Below, in pieces: positions 47,674-58,785 of a DNA stretch of 64,000 nt. The position numbers were made by a program, and so were the translations under genes. Each line of letters starts with the position of its first letter. Position 1 is the stretch's first letter. The notes beneath the pieces are model-generated. The model was not told the DNA's origin. It worked only from the letters and a program-made list of their open reading frames with translations, and ran no database searches. The stretch comes from Mycobacterium sp. GA-2829 (lineage in GTDB: Bacteria; Actinomycetota; Actinomycetes; Mycobacteriales; Mycobacteriaceae): contig NZ_LQIT01000006.1 in NCBI RefSeq assembly GCF_001499965.1, positions 1-64,000 of the forward strand. The letters run 5' to 3'.

Positions 47674-48066
47674 GTGACCAACACCGATCTGTCCGAGACC
47701 TACCGCGCCTATCTCGCCTGTCTCAACGAACGCCGCTGGGACGACCTGAGCCGGCACGTTGCCGACGACGTCACCCACAACGGTCGGCGGCTGGGGCTCG
47801 ACGGTTACCGCGCGATGCTCGAGGCCGACACCCATGCGACGCCGGACCTGCGCTTCGTTCCCGAGATCCTGCTCGCCGACGGCGACATGGTCTCGTGTCG
47901 GCTGGCGTTCGACTGCACCCCACAACGTGAGTTCCTGGGACTGCAGCCGACCGGTGCGCGAATCTCCTTCGCAGAACACGTCTTCTACCGCTTCACCGAC
48001 AGACGGATCGCCGAGGTGTGGTCGTTGATCGACAGGGATGCGGTGCGCGAGCAGTTCGCACGGTGA
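47674..48066 (+). CDS. SnoaL-like (NTF2-fold) polyketide-cyclase/ester-cyclase family protein
   Basis: A 130-residue protein, 'YRAYLACLNERRWDDLSRHVADDVTHNGRRLGLDGYRAML' at the start and 'AEHVFYRFTDRRIAEVWSLIDRDAVREQ' at the end, matching SnoaL-like ester cyclases. The fold is shared by cyclases, isomerases and many uncharacterised proteins. The GTG at 47674 gives the usual family N-terminus; an in-frame GTG at 47590 would add 28 residues. It ends 2 bp from the convergent GAF-ANTAR gene. Confidence 0.72.
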   Translation: MTNTDLSETYRAYLACLNERRWDDLSRHVADDVTHNGRRLGLDGYRAMLEADTHATPDLRFVPEILLADGDMVSCRLAFDCTPQREFLGLQPTGARISFAEHVFYRFTDRRIAEVWSLIDRDAVREQFAR

Positions 48067-48068
48067 GA

Positions 48069-48890
48069 TCAGCCCAAGATATCCGGGTGTGACGCAACGA
48101 TTTTCGCTACTTGGGCCAACTTCATGTTGAGTTCCATCGACGACTTCCGCAGGATGTCGAACGCCTCGTCCGCCGAGATGTTGCGCCGACCCATGAGAAT
48201 TCCCTTCGCCTGCCCGATCACATCCCTGCTGTCGATCGCCTGACGCAGTTGGGCCTCGCGGAGTTTGGCGGTGGTGACCGCCTCGGTGTTGGCCAGCGCC
48301 AAGGACGCGTGCGTGGCGAGGAGCAGGATCGCACCCCTGTCCACGGCATCGAGTCCTGCGGGGGAGTGGGAGTACAGGTTCAACGCCCCCGACAACCGCG
48401 GCGGTTGGGGCATGGGGAGCAACGACAGCGACAGGATCGCCTCCACACCCAGCTTGCGTGCGGCGCGGGTGAAACGCGGCCACGGCGACGGGACGTCGGG
48501 TTCGGGCCACGCCGCGAATGCCGGTCCGGGGTTCATGGCGGCGGTCACGCACGGTCCCTCGTCCATGTCGTACTGACACTGATCGAGCATGCGGCCCACC
48601 GAGTGCGTCGCAAGCGGTGTATGGAACGTGCCGTCGGGGTTGCGCAGCGTCACACTCACCACGTCGACGTCCGGGGCGACGCTCATGATGGCATCGACGA
48701 CCTGCTCGAGCACGTCCGCGACGGTCTGCGCATTGAGCAAAGCGGTTGTCAGATCAGCGAATTGGCGACCCAACGGACCCGTGGGGTAGCCATGGTCGCG
48801 TTTCGGGGCGACGCCCAGCCTCGATGCTTCATCCGCGTCGGCGACGAACCGTCGCTTGTCACGGGCCCAACTCTGGGCGGAATCACTCAA
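48069..48890 (-). CDS. GAF-ANTAR transcription antitermination regulator
   Basis: A 273-residue protein. A GAF domain spans about 45-195 ('SVAPDVDVVSVTLRNPDGTFHTPLATH', 'CQYDMDEGPC'). A C-terminal ANTAR domain spans about 205-265: 'LRQAIDSRDVIGQAKGILMGRRNISADEAFDILRKSSMELNMKLAQVA'. ANTAR domains bind paired hexaloop hairpins in mRNA leaders and prevent termination; the GAF domain senses a ligand. The start is the TTG at 48890, preceded by AGGAAGAAG; no ATG or GTG gives a complete N-terminus. Its RNA target is not evident here. Confidence 0.85.
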   Translation of the reverse strand: MSDSAQSWARDKRRFVADADEASRLGVAPKRDHGYPTGPLGRQFADLTTALLNAQTVADVLEQVVDAIMSVAPDVDVVSVTLRNPDGTFHTPLATHSVGRMLDQCQYDMDEGPCVTAAMNPGPAFAAWPEPDVPSPWPRFTRAARKLGVEAILSLSLLPMPQPPRLSGALNLYSHSPAGLDAVDRGAILLLATHASLALANTEAVTTAKLREAQLRQAIDSRDVIGQAKGILMGRRNISADEAFDILRKSSMELNMKLAQVAKIVASHPDILG

Positions 48891-49084
48891 CGGAATCTTC
48901 TTCCTACGGCGTGCCCGCGAGACGCCGCCGCGGGTTCTTGATGGTGTGAACGCCGCGGTTGCTGTACGACGACGGGAGGATTCGGATCCTCATCACGGTC
49001 GCACTACGTGCAGTCCTTCGAAAAAAGTCGGCCGCTACACGAAGGCTACGCGAAAAACAAGCAGGTGGATACCTGTGGTGCCGT

Positions 49085-49813
49085 CTAGGTGTTGTCGGAG
49101 GACCGGTGCACCGCGTGTGACTCGCGGTCCGAAACCCGCTCGTGCACGGTCATCAGTGTCTGGTCGTACACGCGCCGCGGCGGGAGCTCGTCGGACTGTC
49201 CACTCAACGCGCGGAAATCCTCGACGAGTTGGACCGCCAACGCCCGCAATTTCACGTTGGCTTCCTGAGACCGCCACTTCAGCAACGCGAACGCGGCCTC
49301 CGCGTCGAGACCGTACAGCAGTCCGAGCATCCCCTTGGCATGCTCGATGACCACCCGCCGGTCCGAGACGTCCGCGACGGCCGCCGAGATCCGCCCTTCG
49401 TAGGCCGCCTCCGCCGGCGTCACGTCGATGTAGAACCCGTGCGTGCCGACGACGGCGCCGCTCTCGTCGCGCAGCTGATCACCCACCACGACCAAGCGGT
49501 GGTGGACGCCATTGGCGTCGATCATCCGATGCCGCGTGCTGAACGCGGCCCGCGTCCGGCGCGTGTCCTCGAGCGCACCGACGAAATGCTCGTGGTCGTC
49601 GGGATGTTTGTGCGCCAGCACCTGTGCCGTGGTCGGAGCGGGCAGTTCGCCCGGCGCGTAGCCGTGCATCTGCTGCACCTCGTCCGACCACTCCCACCGC
49701 TCCTCGTCGATGTAGAAGCGGAACCGCCCCACCGTCTGGGCACTCCCACCCGACAACGCCTGATCCAGTTCGGAGTCCCCGTCGCCGCTGTGCCCGAGCC
49801 CGTCGTCTCGCAC
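49085..49813 (-). CDS. PAS-ANTAR regulator
   Basis: A 242-residue protein. A PAS_3-type domain (about 25-130) contains 'FRFYIDEERWEWSDEVQQMHGYAPGE' and 'GTHGFYIDVTPAE'. The ANTAR domain (about 140-205) contains 'VSDRRVVIEHAKGMLGLLYGLDAEAAFALLKWRSQEANVKLRALAVQLVED'. It is a likely RNA-binding antiterminator controlled by a PAS-sensed signal. The GTG at 49813 has a TAGGCT box 6 nt upstream. It lies 195 bp upstream of the GAF-ANTAR gene in the same orientation and is divergent from the lipoprotein gene. Confidence 0.85.
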   Translation of the reverse strand: MRDDGLGHSGDGDSELDQALSGGSAQTVGRFRFYIDEERWEWSDEVQQMHGYAPGELPAPTTAQVLAHKHPDDHEHFVGALEDTRRTRAAFSTRHRMIDANGVHHRLVVVGDQLRDESGAVVGTHGFYIDVTPAEAAYEGRISAAVADVSDRRVVIEHAKGMLGLLYGLDAEAAFALLKWRSQEANVKLRALAVQLVEDFRALSGQSDELPPRRVYDQTLMTVHERVSDRESHAVHRSSDNT

Positions 49814-49819
49814 ATTCCG

Positions 49820-49825
49820 AGCCTA
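49820..49825 (-). promoter_or_regulatory. -10 box, leaderless-type, of the PAS-ANTAR gene
   Basis: Minus-strand TAGGCT stands 6 nt from the GTG at 49813. Confidence 0.45.
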
Positions 49826-49843
49826 TGTCAGTGTGCCGAGCGA

Positions 49844-49849
49844 TATGGT
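49844..49849 (+). promoter_or_regulatory. -10 box of the serine hydrolase lipoprotein gene
   Basis: TATGGT ends 9 nt before the ATG at 49859, 19 bp from the divergent -10. Confidence 0.45.
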
Positions 49850-49858
49850 GCGACCACG

Positions 49859-51109
49859 ATGTTCGTCGTCCGAACGTGCGGGTCCCGGCGTTCGCGCAGA
49901 AGGCATGCGCTCCGTATCGCCACTGTCGCGACGGGCGTCGCGGTCCTCGTCGCCGCCTGTACGTCCCCGTCAGAGCCGGCACTGCGCACCATCGACCCCC
50001 GGGCGCTCCAACAGGTGGTCCAACGGCTGGCCGACGAACTGACGGTGCCCGGCGCGTTCGTCCTCGTCCACACCCCACAGGGACGATACGACGCCGCGGC
50101 GGGCACCACCGAGGTCGGTACCCGCACGCCACCGACCGCCGGCACGCATTTCCGCATCGCCTCCAACACCAAGACCTTCACCGCGGCGCTGATCGTGCTG
50201 CTCGCCCAGGACGGTAGGATCCGCTTCACCGACCCCGTCACCGCGTACGTCCCCGACGTGCCCAACGGCGAGAACATCACCGTCGCAGACCTTCTCACGA
50301 TGCGCAGCGGCCTCTACGGGTACACGCAGGACCCCTCGCTCGCGCAGGTGATGGACGCCGAACCTGCGAAATCCTGGACACCGGCCGAAGTGCTCGCCAT
50401 CGCCTACCGCCACCCACCGCAGTTCCCGCCCGACACCGCGTACGAGTACAGCAACACCAACTATGCGCTTCTCGGTCTGATCGCCGAGAAGGCCGGTGGC
50501 CGAACACTATCCGAACAGTTCCGCGACCGGCTGTTCGAACCCGTCGGCCTCACCAAGACCTCGCTGCCCGCCGCCGACGACACCGCCATGCCTGCGCCCT
50601 ATTCGCACGGCTACATGTACGGCGGAAGTTTCTACGCCCTGGCCGACGATCCCTACCCCGCCGAGATGCAGGCCGCCGCGCGCGCCGGGACGCTGAAACC
50701 CGTGGACTACACGAACCAGAACCCGTCGTACGCCACCGCCGCGGGAGGAGCGATCTCCACCGCCGACGATCTGAGCACCTGGATGAAGGCACTGGTCACC
50801 GGTGAGGTCTTCGACGACGACCACCACCGGCAGTGGACGAGGAGCCTGCGGCCCGAGGACCCGGATGCGCCCGGCGGCCAGCAGTACGGGTACGGCATCT
50901 CGTATCAGCGGTTCGCACCGCGCGCGGCGATGTACTACCACGGTGGGGAGTTGCCCGGGTTCAACTCGTTCATGGGCTACGACCCGGACAACGAGGTGAG
51001 CCTGGTGATCTGGACCAACCTCACGCTGTCTCCGGACGGCAGGACCACCGCGCAGGCGATGCTGGCCCCGATGCTCGAGCAGATCTACGCGGGGCTCTCG
51101 CTGGGATAG
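49859..51109 (+). CDS. Penicillin-binding-type serine hydrolase lipoprotein
   Basis: A 416-residue class C beta-lactamase/DD-peptidase-fold protein. The twin-basic-rich N-terminus and 'VAVLVAACTSP' form a lipoprotein signal with lipidated C34. The catalytic motifs are SxxK (S102-K105 in 'RIASNTKTFTAAL'), YxN in 'YEYSNTNYALLG', and HxG-like 'YYHGGELPGF'. It is exported and lipid-anchored; activity could be D,D-peptidase, esterase or weak beta-lactamase. It resembles LpqF/LpqK-type mycobacterial lipoproteins. The ATG at 49859 is chosen because it begins the signal peptide. Confidence 0.88.
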   Translation: MFVVRTCGSRRSRRRHALRIATVATGVAVLVAACTSPSEPALRTIDPRALQQVVQRLADELTVPGAFVLVHTPQGRYDAAAGTTEVGTRTPPTAGTHFRIASNTKTFTAALIVLLAQDGRIRFTDPVTAYVPDVPNGENITVADLLTMRSGLYGYTQDPSLAQVMDAEPAKSWTPAEVLAIAYRHPPQFPPDTAYEYSNTNYALLGLIAEKAGGRTLSEQFRDRLFEPVGLTKTSLPAADDTAMPAPYSHGYMYGGSFYALADDPYPAEMQAAARAGTLKPVDYTNQNPSYATAAGGAISTADDLSTWMKALVTGEVFDDDHHRQWTRSLRPEDPDAPGGQQYGYGISYQRFAPRAAMYYHGGELPGFNSFMGYDPDNEVSLVIWTNLTLSPDGRTTAQAMLAPMLEQIYAGLSLG

Positions 51110-51124
51110 ACGTGTGTCTCGTCC

Positions 51125-53137
<2,013 letters not shown>

Positions 53138-53141
53138 CGCG

Positions 53142-56075
53142 TCACCAGCCCTCGGTGAGTACCCGGTCCAGGGCGTCGACGTAGAAGTCGGCCGACTCCA
53201 CGTCGATGCACAGCGGCGGTTTGGTCTTCAGGATATTCGAGTGGTCACCGGTCGGCTGGATGATCACGCCGAGGTCGAGCATCCGTTCGCAGATCGCCTT
53301 GGTCTCCTGCGTCGCGGGCTCCAACGTCTCCCGGTCGCGGACCATCTCCACCCCGAGGTACAACCCGACCCCGTGCACCGTGCCGATGATCGGATGCTTG
53401 TCGGCGAGCGCCTCCAACCGTGACTTGAGGTGACCACCGACGCGAACTGCGTTGCCCTGCAGGTCTTCTGACCGCAGCACGTCGAACACGGTCAGTCCGA
53501 TCGCACACGACAGCGGGCTGCCGCCGGTTGAGGAGAAGAAGTACCCCTGCGACCGGAACGCCTCGGCCACCGCCCGGCTGGTGATGACGGCGCCGAGCGG
53601 ATAGCCGTTGCCGGTGGATTTGGCCACCGACACGATGTCGGGTACGACGCCCTGCTGTTCGAAACCCCAGAACCAGTGTCCGAGACGGCCGTAGCCGACC
53701 TGGACCTCGTCGGCGATCGCCAGGCCGCCCGCACCGCGCACCGCCGTGTACACCTGCTGGAGGTATCCGTCGGGCAGCGCCATACCGCCCGCGTTGCCGT
53801 AGACCGATTCGCAGATGAACCCCGCCGGGGCGCGGCCGTCCGCGACGAGTTCTTCGATCTGCGCGACGGCCTCGGTGGCGTAGCGGCCGACCTCGGTGCC
53901 GCGGTACTTGCCGCGGAAGCTGTTCGGCGATTCGACGGTGTGCACCCAGTCCGGGCGGGTGGTCAGCGCGTTGGGGTTGTCGGCGGTGGACGTGGACACC
54001 GCGTCGGTGCCGTAGGTCCAGCCGTGGTAGGCCTCGCGCATCGCGACCACGTCCCGGCGCCCCGTGGCAGCCAGCGCCAGGCGGATCGCGAGATCGCTTG
54101 CCTCCGAACCGGAGTTGACGAGGAACACGGTGTCGAGCGGATCGGGCAGTTCGGCGGCGAGGCGTTCGCTGTACTCGACCACCGCGGCGTAGTTGAACCG
54201 CGAGTTGGTGTTGAGCCTGCGCAGCTGGCGCGCCGCGGTGTCGGCGATCCGCGGATGCGCATGTCCGAGCACGGTGACGTTGTTGACCATGTCGAGGTAG
54301 CAGCGCCCGGCCGTCGACATCAGATAGTGCCGCCAGCCGCGTTCGATCTGCGGCGGCGTGCGGTAGTAGTGCTCCTGCACGGTGGCGAACGCGCGGTCGC
54401 GGCGTGCGACCAGCTCACCGGCGGCGGGGGACTCCGGCGCCTCCGGCGGCAGGCCGAGCAGTGGCCGCGGATCGCGCACGTGCGCCAACCACCCCGACGC
54501 CATCTCGGGGCGCACCAGTGTGGGCGCGAGCATCGCACCGACCGGGCGGACCGCGACCTCGGCCCAGCGTGCGGCATCGGCGTGAGCGAGGGGGTCGCCG
54601 GCCTTGACCACCGTGGTCACGAGGCCGGGATGCACGCCGGTGAGCGTCACCTCGAAGTCACGACCGCGCAGGGTCACCGCATCCTCGCCGCTGGCGGTCA
54701 CCTCACCGTCCCAGGGCGCCACCAACGTGAGCGCTTCGGCCGGCCACAGCCCTATCCCGGTCGGTACCACCTCGGCGCTGCGCTGGCTCAACGCGGGTGC
54801 GAGCGTCAGGCGCGGTTCCCCGAAGCGGGTGAGCACCAGCGTCGCTCCGCGCGCGACCGCGTCCGCGGCGAGCCGGTCCTCGAGGTCGGCGGACAACCAG
54901 CCGCCGGGCACGAACGCGTGGTCGTACACGTCGGAGGTCGTCGAGAGATCCAGTGTGACAACGTCTTCCGCGCCGACCATCGGCACCGTGGCGGTGACCT
55001 CGGCGCGCGGCGCGGCGACACCGAGCTCAGCGCGCAGCACCGCGGTCATCACGTCCATCGGGACCGAGGTGGCCTGCTCGAACATCCGCCACTCACCGTC
55101 GGACTGTTCGGTGACGTAGGCGTTGTCCGGGTCGAGTTCGGCCTGTTGGGCGCCGCTGACGATGAGCACCGCCGTCCGCAGCACCACCATCGGCCACAGC
55201 GCGTCGATCTCCGCGGCGGAAAGTGGGCGGATGGCGTGGAAGGCGCGCACCGCGGGCACGATCGACACGGGTTCGGTGCCGGTGTGCCCCAGCACCGACG
55301 ACGCCGCGATCGCCAACTCCGACACCGCCCAGGTGTGGGTGAGATCGCCGAAGTCGATGACCCCGTCGGGCCGCCGGGACCCGTCGGCCGCCCGCGACAC
55401 GACGACGTTCGCGTCGGTGATGTCCAGGTGCACGGCCTGACGCGGCAGGTCGTCGGCGACGCGGCTGATCCGCGCCCAGGCCTCGCGCGTGGCGGTCTGC
55501 AGCCGTTCCCGCTGCACATGGTCGCCGACGTGGCCGATCAGCGCGTCGACGACGTCGGCGCCGTAGCGCAGATCCCACTGCAGCACGCGGTCCAGCCCAG
55601 GGTGCTCGAACCCGCTCAGCGCCCGACTGACCCGCGCCGCGACCTCGCCGAGGCCCGCGACCGCCGCCGGGCCGATGTGGTCGGCGTCGATCAGCGTGCC
55701 GCCGGGCAGGAACGTCAGCAGCCGCACCAGCAACCCGTCCACCGCCGTCACCTCGGCGCCGGCGGAGTTCGGCAGCGGCACCGCGATCCGCAGCTGCGGT
55801 TCGGCGTCGGCGATCGCGTGCGCGGCGAGGTCCTGCGCCGCCACCTCCACCTCGTTGAAGGCGGGATTGGACACCTTGAGCACGCCGAGCACGTCGTCGG
55901 TGCCGGGCCGGCGGACCACGAAGTTCTTGTCCTGCTGGCTGCCGAGGGAGACGGCCTCGGCGTCGATGCCGTAGTGCGCGGCGAGGATGCGCTGCGCGTC
56001 GGCGACGCTGACCTGGGGGGCGGGGAGCGCCGGAGTCTCGAGGAAGTCGAATCCGGCCGTGCGGCGGGCGGTCAC
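53142..56075 (-). CDS. Trimodular protein: APH-fold kinase, degenerate M23-like domain, class III aminotransferase
   Basis: A 977-residue fusion. Residues 1 to about 330 form an aminoglycoside-phosphotransferase-fold kinase with catalytic '[10 protein letters not shown]' (D218, N223) and metal-binding 'IDFGD' (D241). Residues about 365-550 resemble the M23 beta fold ('[22 protein letters not shown]') but lack its zinc His residues. Residues about 565-977 are a class III aminotransferase-fold domain with PLP Lys K819 ('[17 protein letters not shown]'). The C-terminal domain resembles phospho-lyases for phosphoethanolamine or phosphohydroxylysine, and the kinase resembles hydroxylysine kinase. 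Phosphorylation then phosphate elimination on one chain is inferred. Coupled to flanking genes. Confidence 0.85.
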   Translation of the reverse strand: MTARRTAGFDFLETPALPAPQVSVADAQRILAAHYGIDAEAVSLGSQQDKNFVVRRPGTDDVLGVLKVSNPAFNEVEVAAQDLAAHAIADAEPQLRIAVPLPNSAGAEVTAVDGLLVRLLTFLPGGTLIDADHIGPAAVAGLGEVAARVSRALSGFEHPGLDRVLQWDLRYGADVVDALIGHVGDHVQRERLQTATREAWARISRVADDLPRQAVHLDITDANVVVSRAADGSRRPDGVIDFGDLTHTWAVSELAIAASSVLGHTGTEPVSIVPAVRAFHAIRPLSAAEIDALWPMVVLRTAVLIVSGAQQAELDPDNAYVTEQSDGEWRMFEQATSVPMDVMTAVLRAELGVAAPRAEVTATVPMVGAEDVVTLDLSTTSDVYDHAFVPGGWLSADLEDRLAADAVARGATLVLTRFGEPRLTLAPALSQRSAEVVPTGIGLWPAEALTLVAPWDGEVTASGEDAVTLRGRDFEVTLTGVHPGLVTTVVKAGDPLAHADAARWAEVAVRPVGAMLAPTLVRPEMASGWLAHVRDPRPLLGLPPEAPESPAAGELVARRDRAFATVQEHYYRTPPQIERGWRHYLMSTAGRCYLDMVNNVTVLGHAHPRIADTAARQLRRLNTNSRFNYAAVVEYSERLAAELPDPLDTVFLVNSGSEASDLAIRLALAATGRRDVVAMREAYHGWTYGTDAVSTSTADNPNALTTRPDWVHTVESPNSFRGKYRGTEVGRYATEAVAQIEELVADGRAPAGFICESVYGNAGGMALPDGYLQQVYTAVRGAGGLAIADEVQVGYGRLGHWFWGFEQQGVVPDIVSVAKSTGNGYPLGAVITSRAVAEAFRSQGYFFSSTGGSPLSCAIGLTVFDVLRSEDLQGNAVRVGGHLKSRLEALADKHPIIGTVHGVGLYLGVEMVRDRETLEPATQETKAICERMLDLGVIIQPTGDHSNILKTKPPLCIDVESADFYVDALDRVLTEGW

Positions 56076-56932
56076 CGGCTCACGAAACCGACGACGGCTT
56101 CGGTGAACGCATCGTTGTCGTCACCGGCAGCGGTGTGCCCGGCGTCGGACAGCTCGACGAACTCCGCGCTCGGGACCGTGCGCAGGAACTCCTGCACCCC
56201 TTCATAACTGACCACGTCGGAAAGCTTGCCACGGATGAGCAGGATCGGAATCGTCAGTTCCGTCGCGGCCTTCTCCAGCTCGTCGGCGTGGACGAACGGG
56301 TCGTCGCCGTTCCCCGCGACGAATGCCGGATCCCAGTGCCAGTACCACCGGCCGTCGCGCTGGCGCAGGTTCTTCTTCAAGCCGTCATGGCTCTTGGGTC
56401 GCCTCCGGTGCGGCAGGTAGGCGGCCACCGCGTCGGCGGCGTCGGCGAGGGTGTCGAACCCGTGAACATGGTCGACCATGAAGTCGCGGATCCGGGCGCT
56501 GCCGTCCTGTTCGAACCGCGGCACCACATCGACGAGCACCAACTGGGTGACCCGCTCGGCGCCGGCCTCGCGGGCCACGAGGATGCCGGTCAACCCGCCC
56601 ATGCTGGCGCCGATCAAGGCCACCGGCCTGGCGATCTGATCGAGCACCGCGAGCACGTCGGCGCACATCACGTCGACGGAGTAATGGGCCTCGGGGGAGC
56701 GGTCGCTGTCGCCGTGGCCGCGGCTGTCCAGCGCCACCACGTGCAGACCCGCGTCGGCGAGTATCTGGCCGGTGTTCTTCCACGAGAACCGGTTCTGGCC
56801 GCCGCCGTGCAGCATCAGCACCGTGGGCCGGCCCGCGGCCGACTCCGCGCCTCGATTCCACTCGTCGCCGACGAGGGTGAGCCCCTCGGCGCCCCGATAC
56901 GACACGGTCTCCGCGGTACTCACGCGCGTCAC
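56072..56932 (-). CDS. Alpha/beta hydrolase
   Basis: A 286-residue protein. 'VLMLHGGGQNRFSW' is the oxyanion segment, the nucleophile Ser is in 'LIGASMGGLTG', and the His is in 'ELSDAGHTAAGDD'; 'DSRGHGDSDRS' is typical. The substrate is unknown. The first gene of an operon: its end overlaps the kinase-aminotransferase fusion start by 4 bp (GTGA). The GTG at 56932 is used; another GTG three codons later is possible. Divergent from the PhnB-like gene. Confidence 0.85.
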   Translation of the reverse strand: MTRVSTAETVSYRGAEGLTLVGDEWNRGAESAAGRPTVLMLHGGGQNRFSWKNTGQILADAGLHVVALDSRGHGDSDRSPEAHYSVDVMCADVLAVLDQIARPVALIGASMGGLTGILVAREAGAERVTQLVLVDVVPRFEQDGSARIRDFMVDHVHGFDTLADAADAVAAYLPHRRRPKSHDGLKKNLRQRDGRWYWHWDPAFVAGNGDDPFVHADELEKAATELTIPILLIRGKLSDVVSYEGVQEFLRTVPSAEFVELSDAGHTAAGDDNDAFTEAVVGFVSR

Positions 56933-57024
56933 GTTACCGGGGCGTTTGCGCCCGGCCGCGATGAGTTCGGCGGTCCGCGCGAGTCACCTCTGGGAAGACG
57001 CCACGACAATCCCGAGGAGTTCCG

Positions 57025-57498
57025 ATGCCGTCGATCACCCCGTCGCTCTGGTTCAACGACGACCTGGAGGAGGCCGTCGCCTTCTACACGTCCGTGTTCC
57101 CCAACTCGAAGGTGGAGAGCCTCAGTCGCTTCACCGAGGCCTGCCCCGGCCCGACGGGGGAGGTGGTGTCCGGGGTCTTCGTGCTCGACGGCACCCGGTT
57201 CATCGGCATCAACGGCGGGCCGCAGTTCCCGTTCACCGAGGCGGTGTCGTTCACCGTGCACTGCGCCGACCAGGACGAGGTCGACTACTACTGGGACCGG
57301 CTGGTCGAGGGCGGTGAGGAGTCGCAGTGCGGCTGGCTCAAGGACCGGTTCGGGCTGAGCTGGCAGATCGTGCCGGACCGGCTCACCGAACTGCTCGACG
57401 ACCCGGATCCGGTCCGGGCCGCGGCGGCCTCGAAGGCGATGCTCGGGATGCGCAGAATCGTCATCGCCGAACTCGAGGACGCGGTCGCCCCCGTCTGA
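57025..57498 (+). CDS. PhnB-like VOC-fold protein
   Basis: A 157-residue protein. 'SITPSLWFNDDLEEAVAFYTSVFPNSKV' and 'VDYYWDRLVEGGEESQCGWLKDRFGLSWQIVP' are the conserved blocks of the PhnB/3-demethylubiquinone-methyltransferase-like group in the VOC superfamily. GAGGAG stands 6 nt upstream of the ATG. These proteins are abundant in actinobacteria and mostly uncharacterised. It is divergent from the hydrolase operon. Confidence 0.83.
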   Translation: MPSITPSLWFNDDLEEAVAFYTSVFPNSKVESLSRFTEACPGPTGEVVSGVFVLDGTRFIGINGGPQFPFTEAVSFTVHCADQDEVDYYWDRLVEGGEESQCGWLKDRFGLSWQIVPDRLTELLDDPDPVRAAAASKAMLGMRRIVIAELEDAVAPV

Positions 57499-57595
57499 TC
57501 GCTGCGGCACGTCGCCGACTGACGCTCACGGCCCGCCACGTAACGTTTGGCGGAAGCCGGGATGAGGTGATCCCGGGTGCCGCAGAGGAGCAGAC

Positions 57596-58183
57596 ATGGC
57601 AGACGATGCCCCCGCCCCCGACGGCGAACCGATCGCGACCGTCGACGACGAAACCGCGGTCGAACCCGCCGATGCCGCGCCTATCGTGGCGCCCGCGGGC
57701 CGCTCACCGGTGCGGACCGTCCTCATCGCAGGACTGGCGCTGGTCGTCGTGCTGGCCGGCGTGACGGGCTGGTTCGGCTACCGCGCCTACCAGGCCAACC
57801 AGGACAGCAAAGAGCGGGAGCTCTACCTGCAGGTCGGCCGTCAGGCCGCGCAGAACCTGACCTCGATCGACTGGCAGCAGGCCGACGCCGACGTGCAACG
57901 GGTGCTCGACGTGGCCACCGGAACGTTCTACGACGATTTCCAGAAGCGGGCCGAACCGTTCCTGCAGGTGGTCAAGGAGGCCAAGTCCAAGTCGGTCGGC
58001 ACGCTCGGCGAGGCCGGGCTGGAGTCGGTGTCCGACGGTAAGGCGGAGGTGTTGGTGGCGGTGACGGTGCAGTCGTCGAACGCGGGTGCGCCGGAGCAGG
58101 CGCCGCGGGCGTGGCGCATGCGGCTGACGGTCGAACGCGTCGACGACGGCGCGAAGGTCTCGCAGGTGGAGTTCGTGCAGTGA
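57596..58183 (+). CDS. Mce-associated membrane protein, copy 1
   Basis: A 195-residue protein: an acidic disordered N-terminus (1-37), one transmembrane helix (about 40-62), and an extracytoplasmic domain with 'YLQVGRQAAQNLTSIDWQQADADVQRVLDVATGTFYDDFQKR'. This is the pattern of Mce-associated (Mas) proteins, which accompany Mce lipid importers. AGAGGAG stands 6 nt before the ATG. No mce genes are nearby, so it may act as an orphan partner (Oam-type) for an Mce complex encoded elsewhere. The stop overlaps the next start (GTGA). Confidence 0.85.
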   Translation: MADDAPAPDGEPIATVDDETAVEPADAAPIVAPAGRSPVRTVLIAGLALVVVLAGVTGWFGYRAYQANQDSKERELYLQVGRQAAQNLTSIDWQQADADVQRVLDVATGTFYDDFQKRAEPFLQVVKEAKSKSVGTLGEAGLESVSDGKAEVLVAVTVQSSNAGAPEQAPRAWRMRLTVERVDDGAKVSQVEFVQ

Positions 58184-58785
58184 CCGGCATCCCCGAGGAA
58201 GAGCAGAAGACCGTCGACGAGCTCGAGCCCGAGACGACCGCGGTCGAGGAGACCGTTCCCGACGAGACAGCCACCGCCGCGCCGCCGGCCGCCCGCCGCG
58301 GAATCCCGTGGTCGCGGGTGGTGGCGTTCGGCGTGGTACCCGCCGTCGCACTGATCCTCGCCGTCGCGGGCGGCTACCTGTTCTGGCGCAACTCCACCAC
58401 CGACGGCGCCGAGGCGGCGCGGGAGGATTCGGTGGCCGCGGCCCGCAGCATCGCGATCGCGATGCTGACCTACGAACCGCAGACCGTGGACCAGCAACTC
58501 GGCGCCGCCAAGGAGAAGCTGACCGGCAGCTTCCGCGACACCTACAGTTCGCTGATCGACAGCGTCGTCGTGCCCGGCGCCCGAGAGCAGCAGATCGCCG
58601 CCGTCACCGACGTGCCCGCCGCCGCGTCGGTCAGCGCGGACGCCGACCACGCCGTGGTGCTGCTGTTCGTCAACCAGACCGTCACCGTCGGCTCCGAGCC
58701 GCCGAGCACCACCGCGTCGAGCGTGCGGGTCACCCTCGACAAGGTCGGCGACCAGTGGCTCGTCTCCAACTTCCAGCCGATCTGA
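58180..58785 (+). CDS. Mce-associated membrane protein, copy 2
   Basis: A 201-residue protein with the same layout as the preceding gene: a Glu/Thr-rich cytosolic segment, one transmembrane helix (about 46-69) and a soluble domain ('ARSIAIAMLTYEPQTVDQQLGAAKEKLTGSFRDTYSSLID') ending in 'VGDQWLVSNFQPI', the classical Mas C-terminus. It is coupled to both neighbours (GTGA upstream, TGATG downstream). A two-Mas cassette suggests a heteromeric partner, with sterol or lipid import as an inferred role. Confidence 0.85.
   Translation: MTGIPEEEQKTVDELEPETTAVEETVPDETATAAPPAARRGIPWSRVVAFGVVPAVALILAVAGGYLFWRNSTTDGAEAAREDSVAAARSIAIAMLTYEPQTVDQQLGAAKEKLTGSFRDTYSSLIDSVVVPGAREQQIAAVTDVPAAASVSADADHAVVLLFVNQTVTVGSEPPSTTASSVRVTLDKVGDQWLVSNFQPI

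Noticed and set aside
48976-48991. Near-palindrome GAGGATTCGGATCCTC between the ANTAR genes
   Set aside because: Short, with a mismatched centre and no second copy found; not enough to call an operator or ANTAR target.
53676-56207. 843-codon plus-strand frame opposite the kinase-aminotransferase fusion
   Set aside because: The minus strand has clear kinase and PLP motifs; the plus-strand product is a shadow.
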